Of a DNA stretch of 64,000 nt, positions 26,833 to 36,421 are shown in pieces (position 1 is the stretch's first letter; each line of letters begins with the position of its first letter). The stretch comes from Mucilaginibacter endophyticus. Its GTDB lineage: Bacteria; Bacteroidota; Bacteroidia; Sphingobacteriales; Sphingobacteriaceae. Made by a program: the position numbers and the translations under genes. The stretch is from the NCBI RefSeq assembly GCF_003351025.1, contig NZ_QPCG01000004.1, positions 248,001 to 312,000 on the forward strand, read 5' to 3'. Below the pieces are notes generated by a model. The model was given only the letters and a program-made list of their open reading frames with translations. It did not search any database and was not told the origin of the DNA.

Positions 26833-28419
26833 TTACTGCTCCAGCCCTTTTTTAAAGGTTACATCATCGGCATTTATCACTTTAAAGTAGGCATTATCTC
26901 CCCATTTAAAACGCGCCGTCTGGGCTTTAAGAATAGTTTTGATCGGATCCCTCGAAATCTTCACTTCATGCGAGTCCATCTCTTTAATGGTTTGCGAAGC
27001 ATACAGGATAAATTTATCCACGTCATCGTTGCTAACGGCATATTGCTTTAAAAACTCCGCTTCGGTAGGATATTTTTTTAACAAGGGTTGCTGACGATCG
27101 ATAACATAAGCTGTAAACAATTGCTGCTGGCTCAAATCTTGGATAAGCGGAGTATATTTGCTGGTATCCGCCGGTACAAAAACATCGGGCATTATACCGC
27201 CGCCACTAAAAACCTTGCGTCCGCTTGATGTATGATATGATGGCGTTCCTTTAAAAACGCTGTCATTCAGGTTACTTTGCTCTGAAAAAAGTTCGCCCTT
27301 TTGCATGCGCTGGGCCAGCTCATTCCTGTAGCTGTCAACCCCGTTTTTGTATGATTTTTGAATAGAGCGGCCCGAAGGGGTATAATACCTCGCCACCGTT
27401 AAATTCACAGCCGAGCCATCGTCAAAAGCAAACTGCTGCTGTACCAGGCCTTTACCAAATGACCGGCGACCAACAATAGTAGCCCTGTCCAGGTCCTGCA
27501 ACGCACCTGCTAAAATTTCACTTGCCGAGGCCGAATACTCATCAATAAGCACAGTAAGTTGCCCCTTCTGGAACATCCCCGAATCGGTGGCAAAATAATC
27601 GGTACGCGGCTCGTGGATGCCTTTGGTATAAACTATCAGTTTTCCTTCGGTTAAAAATTCATCAGCTAAGGAGGTAGCAGCATTGAGGTACCCCCCGCCA
27701 TTGCCACGCAGATCGAGCAGTAGTTTATCCATCCCGTCAATTTTCAGTTCGGTTAATGCTTTCCTGAAATCAACATCGGTAGTTGCCGAAAATTTACTGA
27801 TCTTGATATAACCGGTTTTTGCATCGGCCATATAAGCGGCGTCAACACTGCTTAAATCTACATGGCCGCGCTTAACACTAAGTATTTTTAAATCGTTGCT
27901 TAAAGGCGGAACCACGGTCAATTTTATTTCCTCATCCTTATCGCCCCTAAAAACTTTATTGATACGGGTTGCTGTAAGTTTACTGCCCGAAAACTTTTGA
28001 TCATCAACATTAATTACCTTACTGCCTACCATTAACCCAGCCTTTTCGGCCGGACCACCAGCATAAACCTGCGTAATAATCAACGTATCGCGCAGCAATT
28101 GGTATTCGATACCAATACCGTTAAAACCACCATCCAATCGTTCGTTTATAGATTGTGCCTGCTGTTTGGGTAAGTAAAGCGAATGCGGGTCGAGGTTTTG
28201 AAGCAGATTATTAACCGATACACCTTCAATGCTGTCAATGTTTACACTGTCAACATAATTACGGTCGACCAGTTGCAGCACCTTGGCAATTTTGCTGTTC
28301 GCTGTAAATGAAAGGCCGAGGTTATGGGTCGCAAAATCCCTGTTAAGCAACAAGCCTATCATTATCCCCAAAAATAGCAGGATCATTGTCCGGAAAATTA
28401 CACCCGCGGTCCTCTTCAT
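26833..28419 (-). CDS. S41-family C-terminal processing peptidase
   Basis: A 528-aa serine protease anchored by an N-terminal helix (residues 8-26) and acting in the periplasm. The PDZ domain spans about 85-170 (LDGGFNGIGIEY, then VYAGGPAEKAGL). The S41 core follows, with the nucleophile at S298 in EYSASASEI and the general-base lysine K323 in FGKGLVQ, the 25-residue spacing seen in D1-type processing peptidases. The C-terminal about 130 residues are less conserved. It is convergent with the oxidoreductase gene and divergent from murQ. Confidence 0.93.
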   Translation of the reverse strand: MKRTAGVIFRTMILLFLGIMIGLLLNRDFATHNLGLSFTANSKIAKVLQLVDRNYVDSVNIDSIEGVSVNNLLQNLDPHSLYLPKQQAQSINERLDGGFNGIGIEYQLLRDTLIITQVYAGGPAEKAGLMVGSKVINVDDQKFSGSKLTATRINKVFRGDKDEEIKLTVVPPLSNDLKILSVKRGHVDLSSVDAAYMADAKTGYIKISKFSATTDVDFRKALTELKIDGMDKLLLDLRGNGGGYLNAATSLADEFLTEGKLIVYTKGIHEPRTDYFATDSGMFQKGQLTVLIDEYSASASEILAGALQDLDRATIVGRRSFGKGLVQQQFAFDDGSAVNLTVARYYTPSGRSIQKSYKNGVDSYRNELAQRMQKGELFSEQSNLNDSVFKGTPSYHTSSGRKVFSGGGIMPDVFVPADTSKYTPLIQDLSQQQLFTAYVIDRQQPLLKKYPTEAEFLKQYAVSNDDVDKFILYASQTIKEMDSHEVKISRDPIKTILKAQTARFKWGDNAYFKVINADDVTFKKGLEQ

Positions 28420-28525
28420 AACTTATAACACAAAGTTAACAATTGCAGGGCCAATATTTTTTACCTGCATCCTTGCATTTGATGAATTTTACCGAATTTT
28501 GTTATAAAATATTTTAAAATAGGCT

Positions 28526-29332
28526 ATGGAAACCACCACCGAAAGGGAATCGCACTATAAAAACCTCGAAAAACAAACCGTACGTGAAATTTTAGAAAAC
28601 ATTAATAACGAGGATAAAACCGTTCCCCTTGCTGTGGAAAAGGCACTACCACAAATAGAAGCCCTGGCAACCATTACCGCCGAAAGGATGAAAAACGGTG
28701 GTCGTTTGTTTTACATAGGCGCCGGTACCAGTGGCCGTTTAGGTGTAGTTGATGCCTCAGAATGTCCGCCGACATTCGGCGTTCCGTTTGATATGGTTGT
28801 AGGTCTGATTGCCGGTGGCGACAGTGCTATCCGCAAAGCCGTTGAATTTGCCGAAGATGATGCCGTACAAGCCTGGAAAGACCTGGAAGCTTTTAATATA
28901 AATGATAAAGACGTAGTGGTTGGCATTGCTGCTTCGGGCACTACGCCTTATGTGATTGGCGGCTTAAAAACGGCCAACGAACACAATATAGTTACCGGCT
29001 GCATTGTTTGTAATAGCGGCAGCCCGGTAGCGGCGGCAGCACAATACCCGGTTGAGGTAGTTACCGGACCCGAGTTTTTAACGGGATCAACCCGTATGAA
29101 GGCCGGCACCGCGCAAAAATTAGTTTTAAATATGCTGAGCACAAGCGTAATGATACAGCTTGGCCGTGTAAAAGGAAACAGGATGGTTGATATGCAGTTA
29201 AGCAACCACAAATTGGTGAACAGGGGCACCCGCATGGTTATGGACGAAACCGGGCTGAATGAAGAAGAAGCAGCCGGGCTACTTAAACAATACGGCAGCG
29301 TACGAAGCGCTGTTGATCATTTTAAAAAATAA
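28526..29332 (+). CDS. murQ: N-acetylmuramic acid 6-phosphate etherase
   Basis: A 268-aa peptidoglycan-recycling enzyme that cleaves the lactyl ether of MurNAc-6-phosphate. It has a SIS fold with YIGAGTSGRLGVVDASECPP, E79 and E110 (in EFAEDD) matching the catalytic pair at the same 31-residue spacing as the E. coli enzyme, and FLTGSTRMKAGTAQKL. It is slightly shorter than the E. coli protein, as usual in Bacteroidota. Confidence 0.96.
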   Translation: METTTERESHYKNLEKQTVREILENINNEDKTVPLAVEKALPQIEALATITAERMKNGGRLFYIGAGTSGRLGVVDASECPPTFGVPFDMVVGLIAGGDSAIRKAVEFAEDDAVQAWKDLEAFNINDKDVVVGIAASGTTPYVIGGLKTANEHNIVTGCIVCNSGSPVAAAAQYPVEVVTGPEFLTGSTRMKAGTAQKLVLNMLSTSVMIQLGRVKGNRMVDMQLSNHKLVNRGTRMVMDETGLNEEEAAGLLKQYGSVRSAVDHFKK

Positions 29333-29438
29333 ACTGAATTTGAAGATGTGCTAATTTGGAAATTTGAAAATGCTCTACTGCATTCGATAAATTTTCAAAT
29401 TCAAAAAATTCAGGTTCAGACAAATTTCGAATTAAAAC

Positions 29439-30005
29439 ATGCACGATATTGAACCATATTACCGCTGGAGAGATGATTACGTAGCATCGGAAGATGAGTT
29501 TTCACCTTTTTACGCAACCGAATACAGCGAATTTGAATTTGATAAGCAGGTGTATAATTACCTGCTGCACCCGCAATGGGATTCGTTCGGCTCCAATACA
29601 CTTTACCTTAAGGTGCTTTTTGCCGACTATGATAAAGGGTACACCATCATTGAATTAATTGGCGAATGGAATGACGCTATCAACAACGACATCATGCTGC
29701 TAAAGCGCGAACTACTTGACCTTATGATAGATAATGGCATCACGCATTTTATCCTGATAGGTGAAAACGTACTCAACTTTCACTCAAGTGATGATTGTTA
29801 TTATGAAGAATGGTTTCAGGATGTAGAGGATGGCTGGATAGCAGGCATCAACTTCCGCGAGCATGTGATAGATGAGTTTAAAAATAGCAACATCGACTAT
29901 TACATTAATTTCGGCGGCGAGCTCGATAACCTTGGCTGGCGCACCCTGAAACCTGTGCAGGTTTTCAAAAAAGTGGAAGAGCAGTTGATGCGCCGTTTAA
30001 ACTAA
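29439..30005 (+). CDS. Conserved hypothetical acidic protein
   Basis: A 188-aa soluble, strongly acidic protein, unrecognised by me. It has a DYDKGYTIIELIGEWNDAINNDI strand-helix core and many Tyr/Trp/Asp residues, and no signal peptide or membrane segment. It follows murQ after 106 bp and may be co-transcribed. The spacer contains an AT-rich imperfect inverted repeat (aaatttgaaaat, then attttcaaatt). Confidence 0.65.
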   Translation: MHDIEPYYRWRDDYVASEDEFSPFYATEYSEFEFDKQVYNYLLHPQWDSFGSNTLYLKVLFADYDKGYTIIELIGEWNDAINNDIMLLKRELLDLMIDNGITHFILIGENVLNFHSSDDCYYEEWFQDVEDGWIAGINFREHVIDEFKNSNIDYYINFGGELDNLGWRTLKPVQVFKKVEEQLMRRLN

Positions 30006-30018
30006 CGCTAACCCGCCG

Positions 30019-30075
30019 CGTCATTGCGAGGTGTAATCAGGGATCAGGGCAGCCCTGAAAAAAATTGGAATGACG
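30019..30075. repeat. REP-like element, copy 2 (degenerate)
   Basis: Begins cgtcattgcgagg and ends ggaatgacg, so only the tips of the palindrome survive around a short interior. Confidence 0.6.
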
Positions 30076-30111
30076 TTAAGTGAGAATATATCGTTTGGTT
30101 TGCAGTTATGG

Positions 30112-30220
30112 TGCGTAGGCCCGCGTTAGGGATTGCAGTGTAAAGCCCGGAGCGTGTGTTGGAATGAGGTCGGGAAAGCGAGGACTTGTAACGGAAAGCC
30201 CGGGCCGCAGGCAACGCCCA
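30112..30220. repeat. GC-rich intergenic repeat (ggattgcagtgtaaagccc type)
   Basis: The block contains two related words, gattgcagtgtaaagcccgg and acttgtaacggaaagcccgg. It begins with gcccgcgtt and ends with aacgccc. Its composition is far more GC-rich than the surrounding spacer. I believe this word family is widely dispersed between genes in Bacteroidota genomes. No ORF is present. Confidence 0.6.
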
Positions 30221-30275
30221 AATTGTTAATAGACATCAAGAAAAAACATATTTGATAGTCAGCAATCTACAATTA

Positions 30276-30369
30276 CGTCATTAATAAGACACGAAGCAAT
30301 CCCCGATTTGTAGAGAAGCCAGCAAACCCCTCTGTACAGTTCGCGATTGCTTCGTGCCTCGCAATGACG
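30276..30369. repeat. REP-like element, copy 3
   Basis: Starts cgtcattaataagacacgaa, then gcaatcc, and ends gcgattgcttcgtgcctcgc, then aatgacg. The outer and inner arms are complementary, with a central loop of about 35 bases. Confidence 0.8.
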
Positions 30370-30448
30370 TGTCGAAGAGGCTAACGTATATTCTTCACAC
30401 AGCATTCACTTTTTATTTATAAATTCGTAGTATAATTTTTAACACAAA

Positions 30449-31183
30449 ATGGAATTTAAAGATCCCGAATACGTTTATAAAAACGTAATACAATTAAATG
30501 AACAGGATGCATCACGTAAATTTATAGCAAGTGTATTTTTATGGATGTTTGTTGCCTTAGGTATTTCAAGCGTTTGCGCGTTTGTATTTGCCGGCACACC
30601 TCAATTATTAAACCTGCTGTTTGATTTTAACACTGGTCACTCAACCGGATTGGGCATGATAGTTATGTTTTTGCCTTTGGCATTTGTTTTAATTATGCGC
30701 TTTGGCTTAAACCGCTTGTCATATCCTGTACTTGCGCTGTTATTTATTGCATACGCCGCTGCAACAGGAATGAGCCTTTGCTATATCCTTTTGATATACA
30801 CAGCATCAAAAGTAACCCTGGCTTTTGGCGTATCAGCATTAGTTTTTGGTGTAATGGCTATTGCCGGTTATACTACAAAAACAGACCTGACCAACTTTGG
30901 CGGTATCCTGATCATGTTGCTGATTGGCATCATCATCGCCTCACTGGTAAATATGTTCTTACACAGCGAAGCTTTTGATTACATCATCAGCTATTTTGGT
31001 GTAGCAGTGTTTACCGGTTTAACCGCTTACGATGTTCAGAAACTTAAACGCATTGGCGCCGGCCTCGAATATGGTGACGCTTCTGCCAAGAAAATGGCGT
31101 TAATGGGTGGGTTGACTCTATATCTTGACTTCATCAACCTTTTCCTTTTCGTTCTTCGCTTATTTGGCGGCAGAAGGCGATAA
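30449..31183 (+). CDS. Bax inhibitor-1/YccA family membrane protein
   Basis: A 244-aa protein with seven hydrophobic helices and the BI-1 family signature GLTAYDVQKLKRIG near the sixth helix, plus an LYLDFINLFLFVLRLFGGRR C-terminus. Members form pH-sensitive calcium leak channels or modulate membrane proteases. The N-terminal 25 residues are cytoplasmic. It is followed by a strong terminator. Confidence 0.93.
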   Translation: MEFKDPEYVYKNVIQLNEQDASRKFIASVFLWMFVALGISSVCAFVFAGTPQLLNLLFDFNTGHSTGLGMIVMFLPLAFVLIMRFGLNRLSYPVLALLFIAYAAATGMSLCYILLIYTASKVTLAFGVSALVFGVMAIAGYTTKTDLTNFGGILIMLLIGIIIASLVNMFLHSEAFDYIISYFGVAVFTGLTAYDVQKLKRIGAGLEYGDASAKKMALMGGLTLYLDFINLFLFVLRLFGGRRR

Positions 31184-31206
31184 TCAACCCAAAAAAATTC
31201 AATCAG

Positions 31207-31237
31207 AAAGCTGCCTCCGCAAAAGGCAGCTTTTTTT
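31207..31237 (+). terminator. Terminator of the BI-1 family gene
   Basis: Arms aaagctgcct and aggcagcttt (31207-31216 and 31224-31233) with a run of seven T. Confidence 0.9.
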
Positions 31238-31317
31238 GTTTAACAATGTGGCTTAGCTATGATATATAGCGCATCTTATACACTTGCAAATGACAACTTT
31301 ATTGCGCAAATTTGCAC

Positions 31318-31427
31318 TGCTTATGGAGAAAGACGGAGGGATTAGACCCTGCGATGTCTTAGCAACCTGTGCTTCACAAGGTGCTACATTCTACCAGGCA
31401 GCAATTAAGCGCCCGGACAGATAAGCG
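31318..31427 (+). ncRNA. SAM-I (S-box) riboswitch upstream of metH
   Basis: S-adenosylmethionine aptamer. P1 pairs cttat (31320-31324) with ataag (31421-31425). P2 is aagac/gtctt around the conserved ggagggattagaccctgcga internal loop/P2b, followed by agcaacc. The P3 hairpin leads into gtgctacattctacc, matching the S-box J3/4 consensus. Its position before metH-metF fits repression of methionine synthesis when SAM is high. Confidence 0.9.
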
Positions 31428-31470
31428 AAAGTCATAATAACACCCGACTTTTCGAGATAAGCTTTTTTTT
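31425..31470 (+). terminator. Expression-platform terminator of the SAM riboswitch
   Basis: gcgaaagtc (31425-31433) pairs with gacttttcg (31446-31454), followed after 8 bases by eight T. The 5' arm directly follows the P1 3' strand, so P1 formation and the terminator stem can be coupled. This suggests transcription attenuation. Confidence 0.65.
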
Positions 31471-31597
31471 AGTTTGCAGTTTTAAGTTAGCAGTTTGCAG
31501 TTGTTGCTTTTTGTTTAAGCTACAATGTGTTTTACCTACTGCCGCCGTAAACTGACAAACTGCAAATAGCAACACTGGCAACGGCCAACTGGAAACA

Positions 31598-34500
31598 ATG
31601 GACATTAGAAAAGAACTACAGAAACGCATCCTGGTGATTGACGGAGCAATGGGTACCATGATTCAAAGGTACCAGCTCACGGAGAAGGATTTTCGTGGCG
31701 AGCGTTTTCGCGATCATAAAAGCGACCTGCAGGGCAATAACGACCTGCTTAATATCACACGCCCTGACATTATTAAGGCTATCCATGCCGAATATTTGGA
31801 TGCAGGGGCTGATATTATTGAAACCAACACATTCAGCACACAGGTAATTTCCCTTGCCGATTATCACCTGGAAGAATTAGCTTACGAGCTAAGCTACGAA
31901 GGCGCACGCATCGCGCGTGAGATAGCCGATGAATATACCCAACGCAATCCCGAAAAACCTCGCTTTGTTGCCGGCGCTATCGGGCCAACAAACCGTACCG
32001 CTTCCTTATCGCCAGATGTTAATGACCCGGGCTACCGTGCTGTTACGTTTGATGATCTGGCCGATGCCTACTATGACCAGGTACGTGGCCTGGTTGACGG
32101 CGGCTCGCATTTGTTGTTGGTTGAAACCATATTTGATACGCTGAACGCCAAAGCAGCCTTGTTCGCCATAAAACGTTATGAGGATGAGTGTAAAGCGGCC
32201 GGCAAGGATTTCCCTGCTTTCAGGGATTCGGGTGGTATCATGATCTCGGGTACTATTACCGATGCTTCTGGCCGTACCCTTTCTGGGCAAACGGTTGAGG
32301 CTTTCTGGAATTCGATAAGCCATGCCAACCTGCTATCGGTAGGGTTAAACTGTGCTTTAGGTGCCAGGGAAATGCGCCCGCACTTAGCCGAACTTTCTGA
32401 AAAGGCTGGTGTATATATTTCGGCTTATCCAAATGCGGGACTACCAAATGAGTTTGGCCAGTACGACGAAACCCCGTACGAAACCGCCCACCAGGTTGAT
32501 GATTTCATTAAAGCCGGGCTTGTAAATATCGTAGGCGGATGTTGCGGTACCACACCCGATCACATCAAATGTATTGCCGATAAAGCAGCATCCTTCCCAC
32601 CACGCCCTATACCTGAAATTGAGCCGGATATGCGCCTGAGCGGTTTAGAATCGGTTACAATAAAACCCGAAAGTATTTTCGTAAACGTGGGTGAGCGTAC
32701 CAATATCACCGGTTCGCCTAAATTCTCAAAACTGATTTTGGCCGAGGATTATGAGGCGGCGCTATCTGTTGCCTTGCAGCAGGTTGAAGGTGGAGCCCAG
32801 GTTATCGATATCAACATGGACGAGGGCATGATAGATTCTGAAGCCGTGATGACCAAGTTCCTGAACCTGGTAGCATCTGAGCCGGATATCGCCAAGCTGC
32901 CTATCATGATCGACTCGTCTAAATGGACCGTGATTGAGGCGGGTTTGAAATGCGTACAGGGTAAGGGTATCGTAAACTCTATCTCCCTTAAAGAAGGCGA
33001 AGAAAAGTTTAAAGAACAAGCTCGCAAAATACTAAGCTATGGTGCAGCTACCGTAGTAATGGCATTTGATGAAGTTGGTCAGGCCGACTCATTGGAGCGC
33101 CGTATTGAGATCTGTAAAAGATCATACGATATATTGGTGAACGAAGTAGGCTTCCCGCCACAGGATATCATTTTCGACCCGAATATCCTTACCGTAGCTA
33201 CCGGTTTGGAAGAGCATAACAACTACGCGGTTGATTTTATTGAAGCTACGCGCTGGATAAAACAAAACCTGCCTCACGCCAAGGTGAGCGGAGGCGTAAG
33301 TAATATTTCGTTCTCGTTCAGAGGTAACAACACCGTGCGTGAGGCTATGCACTCGGCATTCTTGTATCACGCCATTAAAGCGGGTATGGACATGGGCATT
33401 GTTAACGCCGGTATGCTGGAGGTTTACGAACAAATTCCTAAAAACCTTCTCGAGTTGGTTGAGGACGTACTGCTTAACCGTCGCCAGGATGCTACAGAGC
33501 GCCTGGTGGAGTTTGCGGATACCATCAAAAGTAAAGGCAAAGAGGTTGTACGTGACGAAGAATGGCGTAAAGGCACCGTTCAGGAACGCCTCTCCCACTC
33601 GTTAGTAAAAGGTATTGTTGAATACCTTGATAACGATGTGGAAGAAGCCCGCCAGGCTTACGCGAGGCCGCTTGAAGTAATTGAAGGTCCGCTGATGGAT
33701 GGCATGAACGTGGTAGGCGACCTGTTTGGTGCGGGCAAAATGTTCCTGCCGCAGGTAGTTAAATCGGCTCGTGTAATGAAAAAGGCCGTGGCTTACCTGT
33801 TGCCTTTTATAGAAGAAGAAAAAAAGAATAACGTAAATGCAGATCAGCGCTCCAACGCCGGTAAGGTTTTAATGGCCACCGTAAAAGGCGATGTGCATGA
33901 CATTGGTAAAAATATAGTTGGCGTGGTACTAGCCTGTAACAACTTCGAGGTGATAGACCTTGGGGTAATGGTGCCTGCGCAACGCATTATTGAAGAAGCT
34001 AAAAAGCAAAACGTTGATATCATTGGCTTAAGCGGGTTGATAACGCCATCGCTTGATGAGATGGTGCATTTCGCCAAGGAAATGGAGCGCGAAAACTTCA
34101 CTATTCCGCTGATTGTTGGTGGTGCCACCACCTCGCGCATCCACGCCGCGGTGAAGATCGCTCCGCAATATTCTGGCGCGGCTATTCACGTGCTGGATGC
34201 TTCACGCAGTGTTACGGTATGCAGCAGTCTGATGAGTAAGGATAACCGCGATGCCTATATCCAGGGTATTAAGGACGAATACGCTAAAGCCCGTGAAGCA
34301 CATGCCAATAAAAAGTCCGACAAGCGTTTTGTGACCATTGAGGAGGCCCGTGCCGGAAAATTCCAGATCAGTCTTGATGGCGATGTGGCACCGAAACCTG
34401 GATTTACCGGTACTAAAGTTATTGAAAACTATCCACTGGAAGAGTTGCTTCCTTATATCGACTGGACACCGTTTTTCCATACCTGGGAATTGCGTGGCAG

Positions 34501-35302
34501 CTATCCGAAGATATTTGAAGATAAGTACGTAGGCGACGAAGCTAAAAAGCTGTTTGACGACGCGCAGGTATTGATGAAACGCGTTGTTGATGAAAAACTA
34601 TTTACCGCGAAAGGTGTAATAGGCTTTTGGCCGGCCAATGCCGTAGGTGATGATATTGAGCTTTATACTGATGAAAGCCGCACAACTGTTTTAAATCGCA
34701 TCCATACCCTTCGCCAGCAGGCCGAAAAGGTAAAGAACGATCCTTATTATGCATTGTCGGATTTCATAGCGCCGAAAGAAAGCGGTGTGCCTGATTATTT
34801 CGGCGGCTTTGCGGTAACAACCGGCTTAGGTTGTGACGAGCTGGTTGCCGAGTTTGAGCGCGATCATGACGACTATAACAGCATCATGGCCAAGGCCCTT
34901 GCCGACCGCCTTGCTGAAGCATTCGCCGAAAAAATGCACGAACTGGTACGTAAAGAGTACTGGGGCTATGCCAGAGGCGAGCAACTAAGCAACCAGGAAC
35001 TGATCAAGGAAGAATACCAGGGCATCCGTCCGGCACCAGGTTATCCTGCCTGTCCGGATCATACCGAAAAAACTACCTTGTTTGAACTCCTGAAAGCCGA
35101 AGATAATGCCAACATGCACCTTACCGAAAGCCTGGCCATGTTGCCGGCTGCATCGGTAAGCGGTTTCTACTTCGCGCATCCGCAGGCAAGATATTTTGGC
35201 TTAGGTAAGATCAGTAAAGATCAGGTTGAAGATTATGCGGTTAGGAAACAAATGCCACTTGAGGATGTAGAAAGATGGCTGGGGCCAAATATTAATTATT
35301 AG
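31598..35302 (+). CDS. metH: Cobalamin-dependent methionine synthase
   Basis: A 1234-aa full-length MetH that methylates homocysteine using methyl-tetrahydrofolate. In order it has the homocysteine/zinc domain (residues 1-325, with GLNCALG and GGCCGTTP supplying Cys ligands), the pterin domain (about 355-620, FVNVGERTNITG), the four-helix cap, the B12 domain with lower-ligand His767 in GDVHDIGKN, and the C-terminal reactivation domain (about 900-1234, ending GLGKISKDQVEDYA). It is preceded by a SAM riboswitch and followed by metF, so both steps of methyl transfer are under one control. Confidence 0.98.
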   Translation: MDIRKELQKRILVIDGAMGTMIQRYQLTEKDFRGERFRDHKSDLQGNNDLLNITRPDIIKAIHAEYLDAGADIIETNTFSTQVISLADYHLEELAYELSYEGARIAREIADEYTQRNPEKPRFVAGAIGPTNRTASLSPDVNDPGYRAVTFDDLADAYYDQVRGLVDGGSHLLLVETIFDTLNAKAALFAIKRYEDECKAAGKDFPAFRDSGGIMISGTITDASGRTLSGQTVEAFWNSISHANLLSVGLNCALGAREMRPHLAELSEKAGVYISAYPNAGLPNEFGQYDETPYETAHQVDDFIKAGLVNIVGGCCGTTPDHIKCIADKAASFPPRPIPEIEPDMRLSGLESVTIKPESIFVNVGERTNITGSPKFSKLILAEDYEAALSVALQQVEGGAQVIDINMDEGMIDSEAVMTKFLNLVASEPDIAKLPIMIDSSKWTVIEAGLKCVQGKGIVNSISLKEGEEKFKEQARKILSYGAATVVMAFDEVGQADSLERRIEICKRSYDILVNEVGFPPQDIIFDPNILTVATGLEEHNNYAVDFIEATRWIKQNLPHAKVSGGVSNISFSFRGNNTVREAMHSAFLYHAIKAGMDMGIVNAGMLEVYEQIPKNLLELVEDVLLNRRQDATERLVEFADTIKSKGKEVVRDEEWRKGTVQERLSHSLVKGIVEYLDNDVEEARQAYARPLEVIEGPLMDGMNVVGDLFGAGKMFLPQVVKSARVMKKAVAYLLPFIEEEKKNNVNADQRSNAGKVLMATVKGDVHDIGKNIVGVVLACNNFEVIDLGVMVPAQRIIEEAKKQNVDIIGLSGLITPSLDEMVHFAKEMERENFTIPLIVGGATTSRIHAAVKIAPQYSGAAIHVLDASRSVTVCSSLMSKDNRDAYIQGIKDEYAKAREAHANKKSDKRFVTIEEARAGKFQISLDGDVAPKPGFTGTKVIENYPLEELLPYIDWTPFFHTWELRGSYPKIFEDKYVGDEAKKLFDDAQVLMKRVVDEKLFTAKGVIGFWPANAVGDDIELYTDESRTTVLNRIHTLRQQAEKVKNDPYYALSDFIAPKESGVPDYFGGFAVTTGLGCDELVAEFERDHDDYNSIMAKALADRLAEAFAEKMHELVRKEYWGYARGEQLSNQELIKEEYQGIRPAPGYPACPDHTEKTTLFELLKAEDNANMHLTESLAMLPAASVSGFYFAHPQARYFGLGKISKDQVEDYAVRKQMPLEDVERWLGPNINY

Positions 35303-35304
35303 AC

Positions 35305-35447
35305 GCCCCCCAGCCCCCTAAAGGGGGAGTGAAAGCGACGAATAAAAAAAGCGAGGGAATTGAGCGATTCCCCTCTTGAGAGAGGAAATTAAAAAGTATA
35401 TTATAAAACTTAAATACAAAAATTCCCCCTTTAGGGGGTTAGGGGGC
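35305..35447. repeat. Large inverted repeat between metH and metF
   Basis: Twenty-four-base arms (35305-35328 and 35424-35447, with a core of ccccctaaaggggg type) are complementary except at two positions that can be G:U in RNA. Each arm is also a hairpin in itself. The 3' arm ends 2 bases before the metF start codon, covering its ribosome-binding region. Confidence 0.8.
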
Positions 35448-35449
35448 AA

Positions 35450-36406
35450 ATGAAAATACCTGAACATATAGCCAATGCTAACGGCAAAACACTTTTTTCT
35501 TTTGAACTGATTCCACCTTTGAAGGGGCAGAGCATCCAGGGGATATATAACGCTATTGACCCGCTGATGGAATTTAAACCTCCATTTATAGATGTTACTA
35601 CCCTGCGCGAGGATTTTATTTACAAGCAGCACCCAAGCGGCCTGCTCGAAAAACTATCGTATCGTAAACGTCCGGGCACTATTGCCATCTGCGCGGCCAT
35701 CATGAACAAGTATAAGGTAGATACTGTGCCCCACCTGCTTTGTGGTGGTTTTACTAAAGACGAAACCGAGAATGCCCTTATTGAGCTTGAATTTTTAGGT
35801 ATTGAGAACGTGCTGGTACTACGTGGCGATGCCCGCCTTGGCGATTCGTCATTTGTGCCTACACCTAATGGCCATTGCTACGCTACCGAGCTACTGCAAC
35901 AAGTAGTAAACCTTAACAATGGCATTTATTTGCATGAAGACCATGGCAATACTGCTAAAACCAACTTCTGTGTAGGTGTTGCCGGTTATCCCGAAAAACA
36001 TTTCGAGGCCCCTAACCTTAAAACCGACTTCAAATACCTGAAACAAAAGGTTGAAATGGGCGCGCAGTTCATTGTAACCCAAATGTTTTTTGATATTGAT
36101 AAATATAAGGAGTTTGTAAATGGCTGTCGTGCCAATGGTATTAACGTACCAATTATTCCGGGTTTAAAACCGATTACCTCATCTAAACAATTGGTAACGC
36201 TGTCAAAAACCTTCCATATCGATATTCCGGATGATCTGAGCGATGCTATCCACGCCTGTGAAAACGAAAAAGCTGTAAAAGAAGTGGGCATCGAATGGAT
36301 GATAAACCAGTGTAAAGAACTGATTGCCTTTGGAGCACCGGTATTACACTTTTATACCATGAGCAACGCCGGGCCAACCAAACGTATTGCAGAGGCGATA
36401 TTTTAA
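35450..36406 (+). CDS. metF: Methylenetetrahydrofolate reductase
   Basis: A 318-aa FAD enzyme that makes methyl-tetrahydrofolate, the methyl donor for MetH. It has the TIM-barrel motifs FSFELIPP near the N-terminus with the catalytic Glu, VLRGD, and FIVTQMFFD for the folate/NADH pocket. Length matches bacterial MetF plus a short extension. The start codon lies directly at the foot of an inverted repeat, with no free Shine-Dalgarno sequence. Confidence 0.95.
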   Translation: MKIPEHIANANGKTLFSFELIPPLKGQSIQGIYNAIDPLMEFKPPFIDVTTLREDFIYKQHPSGLLEKLSYRKRPGTIAICAAIMNKYKVDTVPHLLCGGFTKDETENALIELEFLGIENVLVLRGDARLGDSSFVPTPNGHCYATELLQQVVNLNNGIYLHEDHGNTAKTNFCVGVAGYPEKHFEAPNLKTDFKYLKQKVEMGAQFIVTQMFFDIDKYKEFVNGCRANGINVPIIPGLKPITSSKQLVTLSKTFHIDIPDDLSDAIHACENEKAVKEVGIEWMINQCKELIAFGAPVLHFYTMSNAGPTKRIAEAIF

Positions 36407-36421
36407 GCATATCATTTAAAA

